Shown: one piece after another, positions 46,041 to 58,712 of the stretch
Layout of the letters: each line of letters opens with the position of its first letter
How positions within the stretch are numbered: the first letter of the stretch is position 1
Source of the DNA: Rhizopus arrhizus
Lineage: Eukaryota > Mucoromycota > Mucoromycetes > Mucorales > Rhizopodaceae
Assembly: GCA_024220505.1 (NCBI GenBank)
Contig: JAKZZE010000025.1
Coordinates: forward strand, 310,001-374,000
DNA: 64,000 bases
Direction of reading: 5' to 3'
Notes under the pieces: model-generated
What the model saw: only the letters and a program-made list of their open reading frames with translations
Database searches by the model: none
What the model was told of the DNA's origin: nothing
Position numbers and translations under genes: made by a program

Positions 46041-47316
46041 CAAGGAAGTGTAGTGTTGGAACTATTTGCTTGGTTCCACGTCACAGAAACGCAAATTACC
46101 AAATATGTTACATCTTTTTAATTAAAATGTTATGAGCTGTTTATAACGATGATCTACAATATGGATAGATCTTGCTTTCTTTGATTTATTTATTACTTGG
46201 AAAGAAAGACCAACAGATTTTATCAAGGATAATGTAAAAGAAAATGAATCTATCAGGGCTTATTTGTGCAGTACATGTTACAAAAGCAGCACAAGCCGCT
46301 ATCAACAAAACTTCAATCAACGTCATATACATTACTTACAACCAAATACTACTGTCTTTGTAACCTTTGGTAAAATAAAGAGAGAGAGAGAGATGAAAGC
46401 CAAGATGACCTGTCAATAATTTTTGTTTTAAAATTTTTCAGCCCATGTTACTCAAAAGAGTTTTATCCATTTCTTGAATCTATTTTTGATATGCTACTAA
46501 TAGAATAGATTACTTGGCTTGGTGTAAAACACAAAGTACCACCTAAAGAGATGGAAAAGCAAAGTATGCTCAGTGGACTGTATTTAGGAACCATAAAGCA
46601 AATTATAAAAAGTAATATTTGAAGAAAACAATGCAAAAAAAAAGCCATCAAGATCTGAGAGCGTGCATGGCTGTTTACAACTTTTGTAGAAAGATACAAG
46701 CATGATTGTGACATGTTTATCATAATGATGACACAAGTTATTGAATAAACAAATGTAAGCTGTTTGTATCCATGAGAGAGAGAGAGAGAGAGAGAGGAGG
46801 CGGACTCCTAAAAGGATAGAATTATGCAGCGAGTTAACAATCAAGACATGAAAAAATAATTTACGTGCGGTAATAAAAATCATTACGACACAATTCACGA
46901 TACACTCTATGACTGCTATACTTTTAAAAAGCAACAAGGATAAATGATAACAGCAAAGAATGTCAACGATAAAGATTGTTTATTCAATACATGGATTTGG
47001 CAAGATCAATTGAACGATTCTGATGATTTCACAAAGCTCGTTTATTCATTCTCTCGTGTTGAGTAAGATTGAGATGATTTTGTACAACTTGATTGATCTC
47101 TTACCATCTGTACGCCTTGATTCAAATATGGTGTGCATCCATTGTAGCTTAAACAAAAACAAATGTGGAAGAAATCAACTTGAGCTGTCTGGTGAACGGC
47201 TCTCGTTCCTCTATATTTCTTTTGCATATTTTGGTACGATGAATGGAGAGTTTTATGTAAACCACGAATGGATTCACATTGAATTTTACTCTTTTTGGTA
47301 CAATTCATATTAGCTC
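45989..47316. other. Intergenic; simple repeats, no supported gene
   Basis: A 25-base A run (about 46014-46038) lies next to the SED5 start. GA repeats occur at about 46379-46393 and 46773-46795. Overlapping open frames on both strands between 46463 and 47320 (60-117 codons) have no family features and are AT-biased; I treat them as chance. Confidence 0.4.
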
Positions 47317-47514
47317 TCAATTTCCTCCTATTTCATCATTGATTCTTTTTTCAACAGCGGCTACCAACTCCTTCTTTAACCTAGACATAAAACAACAATT
47401 GAGTAGCAAAAAGAAGAGTGATGTTTTGACATGTTTATAAGTATGACCACTGTGATTGATGTTCAAATCTGTATACACCAAACCATCCCAAAGCGTATCA
47501 AAAGAAACAAACAT
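47317..47514 (-). CDS. Possible small protein of 33-65 residues
   Basis: An ATG at 47514, divergent from the carnitine acetyltransferase gene 207 bases away, opens a 65-codon frame. The two ends read like real protein (MFVSFDTLWDGLVYTD and RLKKELVAAVEKRINDEI) while the middle is AT-derived and ends in an acceptor-like TTTATGTCTAG. A GTATAC donor after DGL would splice in phase to a 33-residue product. I recognise no family. It may also be the last part of a decayed gene. Confidence 0.3.
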   Translation of the reverse strand: MFVSFDTLWDGLVYTDLNINHSGHTYKHVKTSLFFLLLNCCFMSRLKKELVAAVEKRINDEIGGN

Positions 47515-47720
47515 CTGTCACTTATTCCCACATTGAAAAAAAATTTCAAATAGATTTTCAAATGAAAATCCCCACACTCGTGTGTAACAACGGAATTTGA
47601 AATAGGCCTGAACGTAGAAGATGCGAATTTCATGTGATTTGAATGAAAAATCAGTAAGCGTATTTACCCCTTCATCCACTTTTTTTTATTTTTTTTTTTC
47701 TTTCTTTTTTCACTTCAAAG

Positions 47721-49728
47721 ATGAAAGAGTCTCGAGCCACATTTAGCTTACAGCACACATTACCTAGACTACCTATTCCATCATTAGAAGAAACATGCGC
47801 TCTTTATTTAAAATCCATTGTCCCTCTTCAAAGCAAAGAAGAACATGAAAAGACAAAGAGGATCGTAAACGATTTTCTTCAGAGCCCCTTGTCCAGTTCA
47901 CTTCAGCAGCGATTGATTGATCTCGATCGAGCTTCTCCCAATAATTGGCTAGAAGATAACTTTTGGTTACGAAAGGGTAAGTGGAGGGGCTAGATCCAGA
48001 ACACGCTCCTAACTGATCCTCACAGCCTATTTGGAGTGGCGAAGTCCGTTGATGGTCAATAGCAATTGGTACATTTTGGGTCAAGACGATGCTCAGCATC
48101 CCTCTGAGCTGCTGGCGAACGGCGGTCGACAACCCCTCGGTCGTTTCTCGCATTTTCAAGTGAAGCGAGCGGCCCACATGATTCACCGTGGTCTGGAGTA
48201 TAAAGAGTGGATCGACCAAGAGCAGATTCCGGTCGAAATGACCCGTGGCCAGCAAGGTCTCTGCATGTGGCAGTACAGTCGCATCTTTTCCGTGACGCGT
48301 GTGCCTCTTTATGGGTGCGATACGTTGGTCCAAGCGGATCCTAAACAGGTACGACATATCACGGTGCTCTTGAGAGATCAAGTGTATGCCCTGAACGTCT
48401 ATCGACAAAGCGATCAGGGTGATTGGGTTCGGATGACAGCAGAGGAAATTGAGAGGTAAAGAAGCGAAAAGAGTAGAAAGCATCAGAGACTGATCTTTTA
48501 AAGGGCCCTTTTGACCTTGATTCATCACGTCCAACACCTTTCCGATCCATCGGCTCCTGTTCCCCTCTTGACCTCCTCGCACCGTGACAGCTGGACGGTG
48601 GCTCGTAACCATCTCTTGACCCTTGGAAATCGAGAGGCCTTCACCAAGATCGAGGACAGTTTGTTTGCCGTGGCCTTGGACGACTACGCGCACGGATCGG
48701 ACAGTGCGTGTAGGACGAAGACGATGTTTTGCGGTCATCAGGGACTGGGCAGCGGACACAATCGATGGTACGATAAATCACTGACGCTCATCGTCGAAAG
48801 TAACGGCCAGTGTGGATTCTCGGGTGAACACTCCCCAGTGGATGCGCTCATCGCGAGCTGGATCTTTGATCACATGCTCCAGACGCCCTGTTCAGGCTCC
48901 GCTCATGCCCATTTCGTACATCAGACCGAACCTGATCCGGCCGTGGTCTTTGAGCACTTGGCGTTCAAGACGGATTCGATCGTGGATCGATGCCTGCGGG
49001 AAGCTCAAGTGATGGCAGATGAAACAGCCAGGATGAGTGACTCGAACGTGCTGGTCTTTAAAGGGTATGGTACGGATTGGATCAAGCGGACGGGAAGAGT
49101 ACCCCCTGACGCCTTTTATCAGATGGTGCTTCAGTTGACCTACTATCGACTGCACGGCAAAGTGACAGCGACGTATGAGACAGCGGCCACGCGTAAATAT
49201 CTCCGTGGTCGTACAGAGACCATACGGAGTTGCAGCACCGAGAGTAAGGCGTTTGTCGAAGGTTTTGATCAAGCGTTGGACGTGAAGGCCAAGTATGAGC
49301 TGCTGGTGAAGGCCACCTCCAATCATCGCAAGTATACACAAATAGCGAGTGATGGCCATGGCTGCGATCGACATCTGCTGGCCCTTCGACTGTTGAATGC
49401 AGATCATACAGATGAACAAGGTGTCAAGCAGGAAATGCACCCTCTCTTTACAGACCCCATCTTTACCGAATCCCAAACCTGGCGACTCAGTACCAGTGGA
49501 CTTCATGCCGGCATCCGGTTGATGGGCACTGGTTTTGGTGCGGTTTATGATGATGGTTACGGAATTAATTATATGGCCGCACCCACTTTGGTCAAGTTTG
49601 GTATTGAAACCAAACGTGTGCCAGAGACAGCATCCACAGATGAGTTCATCAAGGCACTCACTCAAGTTCTTTTGGATATGAAATTGCTTTGTGAGCAAGT
49701 AAACAATGATAATCATTCTAAACTATAA
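47721..49728 (+). CDS. CAT2: Carnitine O-acetyltransferase with C-terminal SKL
   Basis: Exons 47721-47976, 48026-48455 and 48504-49728 give 636 residues. The N-terminus LPRLPIPSLEETCALYL is the choline/carnitine acyltransferase signature; the catalytic His is about residue 338 in GEHSPVDA, and the carnitine and CoA site motifs FKGYGTDWIKR, LTYYRLHGKVTATYE, RGRTETIRSC and LSTSG are all present. The enzyme moves acetyl units between CoA and carnitine for shuttling between peroxisomes and mitochondria. The protein ends in HSKL, a perfect PTS1 peroxisomal import signal; no strong mitochondrial presequence is visible from this ATG. Fungal CAT2 is often dual-targeted by alternative starts, so an upstream start should be kept in mind. 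The coding sequence is GC-richer than most neighbours. Confidence 0.96.
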
Positions 49729-50046
49729 ATACGTATGGTCACACTGGGACAAGAACTGTTTCTAAACTTTATTTTTCTTTTTGGGTGAAATAGAAAATAA
49801 CAATGAATAAAAAAGTACATTTTCTCAAGCTTTAAGGTTTAATCTTTCCAACTTGTTTCACCCCACCTTCCTTCCTTTTTCTTTTGTTTTCAAAAAGGAC
49901 AGAGAAAGCAACAAAAAAAAAAAAAAAAAAAAAAAAGGGGAAAGAAAAGGTGAGGTGGATGTCAAGGATTTGTGTGACTCTGACGCAGATTATATAAATA
50001 TGAAATAAAAAAGCAAGAATATCAACTCTTTTCTTTTCTTCTTTAA
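49729..50046. other. Intergenic, promoter of the VPS9 gene
   Basis: Holds an A run (49914-49934) and the TATA box at 49991-49998. No gene seen. Confidence 0.5.
49991..49998 (+). promoter_or_regulatory. TATA box (TATATAAA)
   Basis: Lies 49 bases ahead of the ATG of the VPS9-domain gene at 50047, the same spacing as other TATA boxes here. Confidence 0.55.
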
Positions 50047-52314
50047 ATGACTTTACCCTTTTTCCATAAAACCAGTGTTAAACAAAAGAAAGGATCATTA
50101 GATTCTACATTAAAATTATTATATAAAAAAGAACAAGATGGTGTATTACAACCTGAAGAAATGGATGAAAATTTCTTTTATAAACATCTCACCACTCAAT
50201 TCCGATCTTTATTTTCTGAATCTAATTATGTTTGTATACCTCATTCAAAGTCCATCCAAGGTCTTTTATTAACAAAAGATATCATTGGTAAGTGATCATC
50301 CTATTGTTTTCTATACTCATGTCATCTAGAGGCGCATTGTTTTCAACGTTCACCTTATTTTCGTGGTCAACTTACTTGTACAAGGCAAAAAGAAAAGTGT
50401 GTTTCACTCGATTATCCAGTGATAACTACTGTTTCTGGTAAGAACTGTTTGTTTACATGTATGCAAGTGAACAACTCATTTGATATTTATTTATCTTTGT
50501 AGGTTACAAAGAAAAGAGAACAGCTCACATCTTGGCTGAAGAAACTGTTTATTTAGGAAAATACAGAATCAGAGTCTGTTTGATCGACAGACTGTTGGAA
50601 GGTGAAGCACCGGTAAGTGATTGTAGCACTTTATTTTCAATTCATCTCACTGACAAATCAATAGAAAAAATATTATCATAAACCTACTATTACTATTCCA
50701 CCCATAAGAAATTCAAAAAGGTAAAAGTACTTCTTTAGATTCATTCTTTTTTTTTTCTTATTTCTCCCTGTAGTGATTTGGAATTTTTAAACATGTTTCC
50801 AGAAAATTTGGAAGCTCTTTCTGAGTTACAAATAAATGTACAAGATTTCATTGGCTCTTTTGTCTATATTAAAGGTTATAATACATGCACAGTAGAAAGG
50901 ATACAACACATGTGTATAAAGACCTATAATGTAAGTAACAAGGTTTTATTGATTCATCTAACCTAATCTATTTATTCAACAGACAATATTACAAAAGAAT
51001 AAATTAATACAAGATGCTTGTCGTATACCTTCTGGACATGATCACTTTCAAGAACTAGTTGAAAAGTAAACTTAAAGAGATCATTTTGCTCTCAATCACT
51101 CATGATTATTGTAGTGTAGTAATGAGTTTCTTGCATAAAAAGATTTGGATACAAACATTACGTCCTTTATTAAGATCACAAGATGATTACCTGGATTCTA
51201 TTTCTCATGCTTATTCTCATGTCATCCTCTCTCAATATTCATTAAGGTATCCACTCTCCGAAATGCATGTCTCTTGTTTTCATGATGCCATCTCCAACTT
51301 TCAAAAGATTGAAACACAGGCAAGTACACCACTTGAAAAAGCGGCTGTATTGAAATCCACTTTGGACTTGATCTCTTCTGCTGTTCATGACTCTGTTCAA
51401 CAATTTGGACATAGCACAAGTGGTAAGCAAATAAGATAATGTATTCCCATTTGACTTATACAAATTAGATACCTCTGTGACTTCGGATGAAATGATTCCT
51501 TTACTTGCTTTTATCATCGTTCAAAGTGGTGTACGTAGAAAGGCAAGTTTAATCTATTATATGCAACACTACAGGTTGGCTAGAACAATCGAAGGATCTG
51601 TTTATAAGTAAATAATACTGCCCCCTTCTCCTTGAAAAAGAATCCAACCCCTTCTCTTTTTTTTTCCCTAGTTTTGTATTGACTACCATGAAATCCGCTT
51701 GTGAATTCTTAAAAGATGATCCACTGTCTTTATATGATAACATGACAGCCAATCAAAGATCACTTCCACACAGACCACACAGTGCACCTCTCTTACATTA
51801 TCATCAAAAGACAACCGACTTTCGAAATCTGATGGACAGCTCAGGTATGTGTCGACCGTATCTCTTGCCACCCAATATCCTTTTACCACATTCACCAAAG
51901 GATTTTGACCTGATGAGTGATTGGAAAACGTATTCTTCCAATTCTTCCATCAGCAGCAGTCATTCGACAACTTACAAACAAAGCCTGGGTTCATCAGAGC
52001 CCATGATATCCACCACATTCCCATCCCTTTCAAACTCTACACCCTTATACCAAACACCCAATCGAAAACACGAAAGATCACTCAGCAGTACTCTGGCCAC
52101 TGCCAAAAAACGCTATCCTCCTGAAATCATCCATGTCCCTGAGCGTACCAGACGACCGGCTTCTATCACGATCGACACACGCTCTTCATTGGATGATCAA
52201 GGCAAAGATGATCTCATGGGTGATTTCTTGAAAGGATTGAGTACGCTGGACGATGATGTGGCTCGTGGAAGTGCTGAGTCAATCAAAACTTTTCATCACA
52301 TCACTTCTTGGTAG
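50047..52314 (+). CDS. VPS9-domain protein (probable Rab5-family GEF)
   Basis: Nine exons, 50047-50287, 50330-50437, 50503-50612, 50665-50720, 50774-50930, 50983-51065, 51115-51422, 51469-51607 and 51672-52314, give 614 residues. The VPS9 domain spans about 250-420: a helical lead-in (VMSFLHKKIWIQTLRPLL), then the signature SDEMIPLLAFIIVQSGVRRK and YYMQHYRLARTIEGSVYNFVLTTM. VPS9 domains load GTP on Rab5/Vps21-type GTPases in early endosome traffic. The N-terminal 250 residues show a folded region I do not recognise; the 190-residue C-terminus is Ser/Thr/Pro-rich and probably disordered. There is no CUE domain, so it is not the Vps9 orthologue; Muk1-like is possible. Confidence 0.85.
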
Positions 52315-52429
52315 CCACATTTTAAAAAAAAGTCGGTTCTTTCCCAATAAAGTACATTTTTTTTTATTATTAAAAACACTATTGAATCCAATCAGCCTTT
52401 GATTCATCCACATCCTCTTTTCTTTACCT

Positions 52430-53103
52430 TTATTTCTTCTTGGAGACACCGACGGTACGTCCACGACGACCGGTCGTCTTGGTGTGTTGACCACGGACAC
52501 GAACACCCCAGTAGTGACGGAGACCACGGTGAGCACGAATCTTCTTTAAACGTTCGAGATCTTCACGGTACTTTGTGTCGAGCACGTTAGAGATCACTTG
52601 GCTGGACTTGCCGTCGACAATATCCTTTTGTCTGTTGAGGAACCAGTTGGGGATCTTGTATTGAGCAGGGTTTTGGAGAATGGTGACAATACGTTCTAAT
52701 TCTTCACTGGAAAGCTCACCAGCACGCTTGGTGAGGTCAATATCGGCCTTTTTACAGGCAATGTTGGCAAAACGACGACCGACACCCTTGACAGAGGTCA
52801 AGGCAATCTGAATCTTGACACGACCGTCAACGTTGGTGTTCAAAAGACGGAGAATGTGTTGGAAAGTGGTTCTCTCGGGAACAACGAGGGACTAGGAATC
52901 GTGGTTAGTTGATTGTTTAAAAAAAACTTTTTCTTGTTTCAGTGAATGATGTGCATGCAACATGACCAACTTATCCAGTATTGATTTTTTGTTTTTTTTG
53001 TATATCCCTTATCCATCCATCCATCTATCCATTTCAAGCTTTTTATTCTATTCATGCCTATACACATCATCTCACTGAAGCAAGGTTCCATCTGCTTTAC
53101 CAT
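52430..53103 (-). CDS. RPS18: 40S ribosomal protein S18 (uS13)
   Basis: The main exon 52891-52430 codes all but the first residue: [20 protein letters not shown], then [20 protein letters not shown], and the basic end [18 protein letters not shown], the invariant uS13 tail in the small-subunit head near the A and P sites. The initiator Met must come from another exon: the acceptor (TTCCTAG) falls exactly before Ser2. The best candidate is ATG at 53103-53101 followed at once by GTAAAG, which gives a first coding exon of just the start codon and a 209-nt intron. This arrangement is common in ribosomal protein genes. The product is 154 residues. Confidence 0.93.
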
Positions 53104-54257
53104 CTTGTTATACACAAAAAGGGAAGGATTCCTTGAATCCTACTTTTTCCTCAAAGTACACACCCCGCAGTATCTGACAAGTCACGACTTTTTCTTACTC
53201 CGGTCGGAGTGACAATCAAAAATAGCCAACACAGTCCATGTTTTGATCTGCTGACTTGTAATCTCTTTTTTTTTTCTGTATTCACTTGACTCCTTGTTGA
53301 CAAGTTGTACTAAACATGTTGACACTACAGAAAAAAAAAAACCCTATTTTTATAGTATGTACTGTATCAGTCATTTTTTTCGGTTTTATACATGTTACAT
53401 GACTGGTGATCATGACACTTGAAAATATCATTGAGTTGTAGAGGTTAAAGTTTTAAACAAATCGGCAAGATGATAATAGCACAAGGCATTAGTTCGAATA
53501 TCAACTCTATCCGGAATGAAATCACTAACATTTGTTTATTCCATACTCTAGCAGAAAAAATATAACTTTGGAGTCGATGGCTCCCTTTCTTTGAAAGACA
53601 GAAAAGTCTATTCTATGGCAATGTTCAACTTTCTCTTTTCGTATATGAGACCGAAATCAAACATATGTTTCTGGACCTAATCAAGTTGGATATTTCCATC
53701 AACTGTGGACCAATACAGTTGATAGTCTTGAGTGACTAATAAAAGAATAAAAAATTCATGCCAAACAGGCTGGACTGTGGGCAACTATCTAATTTTATTG
53801 GACTTTCATTTTTTTTATTTTTTATTTTACAGAATGAAAGATTACACATGCTTACTCGGATAAGTCATATAAACAACAGGTTGTATCTTGTGTGGATTGT
53901 AGCCATCTTTTTCATGTTCTTGTATTTATTATTGTACGTGGATAATATACTTTTTCAGCCTTGTTTAGACTTGTGGAATCCTCTTTTTATGCAGTTTTCC
54001 CGTCTCAATTTGTCGACTGATAAAATCTAACCTTGTACAAACCATGGCTGAAATTAGACACAGAGACTTCTTCCAGGAGAGTTCAATCATCTAAACCAAC
54101 CTTTTCATTGGTGCCTTACACGTTTTAAGTATGCCTTGTTTGGTGGCATTATTTGACAGGTGACACTCGTATACAAAAATGTCAGGCCATTTTTTACATA
54201 GAAAATAAAATAGTGGACTTTTTTTTCTTTTTTCTTTTTTTTTTTCTTTATTATTTC
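53104..54257. other. Intergenic; RPS18 promoter and unassigned DNA
   Basis: Near the RPS18 start there are CCAT repeats (about 53012-53033) and a short perfect inverted repeat ACTCCG-GT-CGGAGT at 53197-53210. Further right, a plus-strand 90-codon frame at 53758-54030 is Leu/Phe-rich with no family features. The last 100 bases are T-rich, ending at the ATG of the cytochrome b5 reductase gene. Confidence 0.4.
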
Positions 54258-55289
<1,032 letters not shown>

Positions 55290-55293
<4 letters not shown>

Positions 55294-56497
55294 TAAATAA
55301 CATCAGATTTAAATCGTGTCACCAGATAGACCTTTTCGTCCTCACCCTCCATCTCAGTCCAGGGCGGCCAGATGCCCACGCATTTTTCCTTTTGGACAAA
55401 CGTGTCCTTTGAGACGGTCGTGTTGATAAAGCAAAAGGAAAATGCCATCAGCAGCCGTTCTTCACCCTGCTCTGGTTCATACGGTGGGAGTGAACTCGGC
55501 TGAGAGAAATCCTCAATGATGTCTTGTGAATCTTCCTCTCGAGAGAATTGGGAACTCACGGGTGTCCCTATCACTTGCTGTATTTCGCTTTCCTTCAGTG
55601 GCACACACCAGGCAAAGACAAGACCACGCTCGATCCAAGGATCCATCAGACGAAACAGTCTCGAACCGGGCGATTGACTACAGACCTTAATGATCGATCC
55701 ATATTTGGCCACTAGTAAGACGATGAGAGTCTGTTCAGATTTGTCTCGTTCATTCACTTACTTGACGCATTGACACCTCTTTCCCATGCGTTGAATTCAT
55801 CTCTTTGTCGAACAAGAGTCGATAATGCCTTTTCAGCTATGCCTCCCTTCTTGAACTCGATAAATTTCTTGTCCTCTCGATTCAGATGACGACGACGCAG
55901 GTATTGTGGCAGTGTAGGCAGTGGCACAGCGGGTCGAAGCAGGTTGGTAAATTTGGGTTCGAGTCCTCTTGTGAGCGGCATCGGTGCCGTCACACGGCTC
56001 ACTGCCTTGACCTCTTCCTCTTCTGCACTACTGAACTCTTCAATAGGAGAATCAAGTGTAGATGCATCAGGTGTAGGCACATCTGAAATGCTTTCCTCCA
56101 TCGTCAACATGTCTTTTAACTCAAAGCTTTCGACATCTCTTCTTTCTTCCTCTTTGCTTTCCTGTAACCTCTTTTGCTTCTTTGGCTGCGTTTCTCTGCT
56201 GGATTCTTGTGGACGTTTTGCTGTTGGGTGCATTTCTTGAGAAGAAAACGAATCAATGTCATCCTCTGTGAGTGGTTGTGATTCTATTAATTCAGCTGAT
56301 TCATCTGAAGAGAATGAGTCAATTGAATAAGATGCTTGGCTGTCGTTTTCTTTATGTGAATGATGGTTTTGTTTTTTCAATCTTTTTACGTTTTTGGAAG
56401 AAGACTATGTACAAGAAGGCATCAGTTGTAAAAAGAGAAAAAATGTATAAGAAAAAAGCAAATTGAGTTTAATTTTACATACTGCTTTAGATTTCAT
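55290..56497 (-). CDS. Unrecognised acidic, serine-rich protein
   Basis: Exons 56497-56483, 56404-55762 and 55711-55290 give 359 residues; the first coding exon is only 15 nt (MKSKA). The N-terminal half is low complexity with repeated Asp-Ser-Phe-Ser-Ser pieces (SIDSFSSDESAE, DIDSFSSQE) and basic KKQKR, suggesting a phosphorylated, disordered nuclear protein. From about 165 on there is a more ordered region (YLRRRHLNREDKKFIEFKKG, KALSTLVRQRDEFNAWERGV, then SRLFRLMDPWIERGLVFAWC). No family recognised. It converges on CBR1 and the two coding sequences overlap by 4 bases (55290-55293). Confidence 0.7.
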
Positions 56498-56508
56498 TAC
56501 GTTTCAAA

Positions 56509-56546
<38 letters not shown>

Positions 56547-56678
56547 GAGTTGCATAAAAAAGGATAAATCATTGCAGTGCTTCAAAAAGACTTTACATTC
56601 ATACTTTTTTTTATTAATTCATTAAGGGTTGAGAGGGGAAGGAACTTTGTACAGGGAGGGAAAAATGCATATATACGA

Positions 56679-58087
56679 TTAAAGATAAACACGACGTAAA
56701 TCGGCAGGGGTTGTAATTTTTTGGCATTGAGGACACAGTTTCTTTGTGCCAAGTGTATGCAGCCAGCACTGTTCACAGTGAACATGCCAGCAAACGATGG
56801 ATGTAAGCGGCGTTTTGTAAGGCTCTAAACAAATAAGACAATGCGGCGATGAACGAGAAGCAGCCTCTAGTTGACGAATGTGTGTCTTTAATGATTCGAT
56901 CACTAACTTGGAATAATCACCTCCAGTAGTACCACTGACAGTATTCAGATGTTGATCCCAGCCTGTTGCCGAAACTGTTTCTTCAAATCCTTGCCTATAA
57001 AACATATAAGAACAAATGCTCTTAAACTAGAATTACTTTATACAATACCTTTCCAAGCTAGGTGAATTACGAGTGGTTCCTCCAGACACCATTTCACGTA
57101 AAGCATATGCATCTTCATTATCTTCATCTGCATTGACAAGAATATCTCTTTCTGTATATTGGCTTTCACCATACTGCTCAGCATCGTCATCTTCTACGTC
57201 CAAGTCCTCATCTTCTTCATCCTCTGCTTCTCTTTTACTTGCTGTAGCGAACCCAGCGCCACCATAGCCACCTTCCATCATAGCCGAGGCCCTCACACGT
57301 CTCTGTCCTGCCCACTCATACTCGACCCACTGCTCATCTGAAGCTGCTGCTGCTGTTGCTGCTTCTTCTTCTTCTTCTTCTTGTGGCTGCTGCTGTTCTG
57401 GATTTGTCAAACAACGGTCGATATGTAAATTAATAGCTTCCAGATCCCCAAACAATTGCTGGTTACAAATAAAACATGTTTGAACTTCAGGTTCTTCTTC
57501 CTCCAGTGAGATCTGAAGAGCAATTTCTGAATCGCTTAAAGAAGATGGCTGCTGCTTGCTTTGATCTAAATGTTTTAATATCTCGGCTCGTTTTTGCTTA
57601 TTCTTTTGTATTCTTTCTAGTGTCTCTTCATAGACCGATCCAGTCTTTTTCTTTCCTCTCGTTCTTTCCATTTGTTGACGAGCTGCTACTGCCGCTCCAC
57701 GTTTTCCTTTACTATTTAATGCATTATTCCCTTTTGCTTTGCTTTCTTTAGTCTTTTTCATACTTTTTCTCAGTGTAAATTTCCGAAGAAGAATCTGCTA
57801 ATCTACCCAGTTCATATTGATAATGTTCTTGCCAATATTCTGGTTCAATGCGGTATTCACACACTGGACATTTAGGTGAATCTCGACGAGCTTTAAAAAA
57901 GAGTTGGGATTAATCTTTCTTTATTAAACTTGTTCCAGTTACCTTTTTTATTGTTATCTTCTTGTAGTGTGGCTAACTCTCTTTTTAAAGCTCGTTTCTT
58001 GCTACTTTTTCTAAGTTAAAAAAAAGTCAGACTCGGACAAGCACTTTTTGAGACAGAAAAGCGTTTTTACAATTTTGACTCCATCAT
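56679..58087 (-). CDS. RNF220-like RING E3 ubiquitin ligase, with a one-base frameshift
   Basis: Exons 58087-58071, 58010-57943, 57890-57049 and 56994-56679. A zinc-binding segment (SPKCPVCEYRIEPEYWQEH) is followed by a basic/coiled region, a second Cys/His finger (CFICNQQLFGDLEAINLHID), an acidic stretch, and a C-terminal RING (CLICLEPY, CWHVHCEQCWLHTLG, LCPQCQ, then DLRRVYL). The order and the last 50 residues match RNF220. In exon 3 the frame changes near 57757-57766 (GAAAAAGACTAA): the first frame stops, and the next, which has its own ATG at 57761, carries on. Dropping one A from the five-A run joins them and also corrects the phase at the last intron, giving 413 residues. RNF220 ubiquitinates nuclear proteins in animals. 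Confidence 0.85.
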
Positions 58088-58712
58088 CTTTTCGTCTAAA
58101 TGGGACATTCAAGATTATGTGAACTTTACTGTATAAAAGGAATAGAACAAGTGTATGTGAAAAGTGGTAGGTATCAAAAAAAGTGCTTTTTGTGGGCATG
58201 TAAATGTTCTTGGATGCGGATTGAGTAATCCATTCCTACGATTGGCCAGTATGGATGCAGCCAATGAGATTTAATAATCACATAAAATAAAGACCCCTCC
58301 CTTTTGAACACATACGAAGCTAAGCATAGATTTTCGTCATGCAAACCAAAAAGAGCGCATCATGATGTGGTCCTTCTTTATTGTCTTTGATGATATACTG
58401 GATACAGTGCACATGCATTAAGAGAAAGAAAGCCAATCAAAGTATCCATTGATATACTATTCTTGTTGAACCTATTACTATCTTCACTTTCTAGATCCTC
58501 GAGTACTTTCTCAATTGACCCTGTATGCTGATTGTCAAAAACACAGACTATTTTGAATCCTATTCTGTCTTGCTAACAATGCATGCATAGAAGTCATTGT
58601 TTAATTAAAGAAGAGGAAAACAGGTACTTTGTGGCTTGTCCACTTTTCAATTTTATTATCCCAAATCCCTATTATTATTTTGATCTTTAAACCAATCATA
58701 TATAATTCAATC
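58088..58712. other. Intergenic between divergent RNF220-like and TRM112 genes
   Basis: AT-rich 625 bases holding both promoters. A minus-strand open frame at 58011-58199 overlaps the first RNF220-like exon and is a shadow. No distinct element seen. Confidence 0.4.

Noticed and set aside
46463..47320. Overlapping frames of 86-117 codons on both strands
   Set aside because: AT-biased, no start context, no splice signals in phase and no recognisable sequence.
47773..48759. 328-codon minus-strand frame
   Set aside because: It runs antisense to the carnitine acetyltransferase gene through its introns and exons and has no family features; the sense strand is clearly coding.
48892..49716. 274-codon minus-strand frame
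   Set aside because: Antisense shadow of the GC-richer carnitine acetyltransferase exon.
51543..51560. GC-donor-like site AAG|GCAAGT inside the VPS9 exon
   Set aside because: The exon is open through it and codes conserved VPS9 sequence on both sides, so it is not spliced.
53480..53520. tRNA-like TTCGAA segment
   Set aside because: No matching arms or acceptor stem around it.
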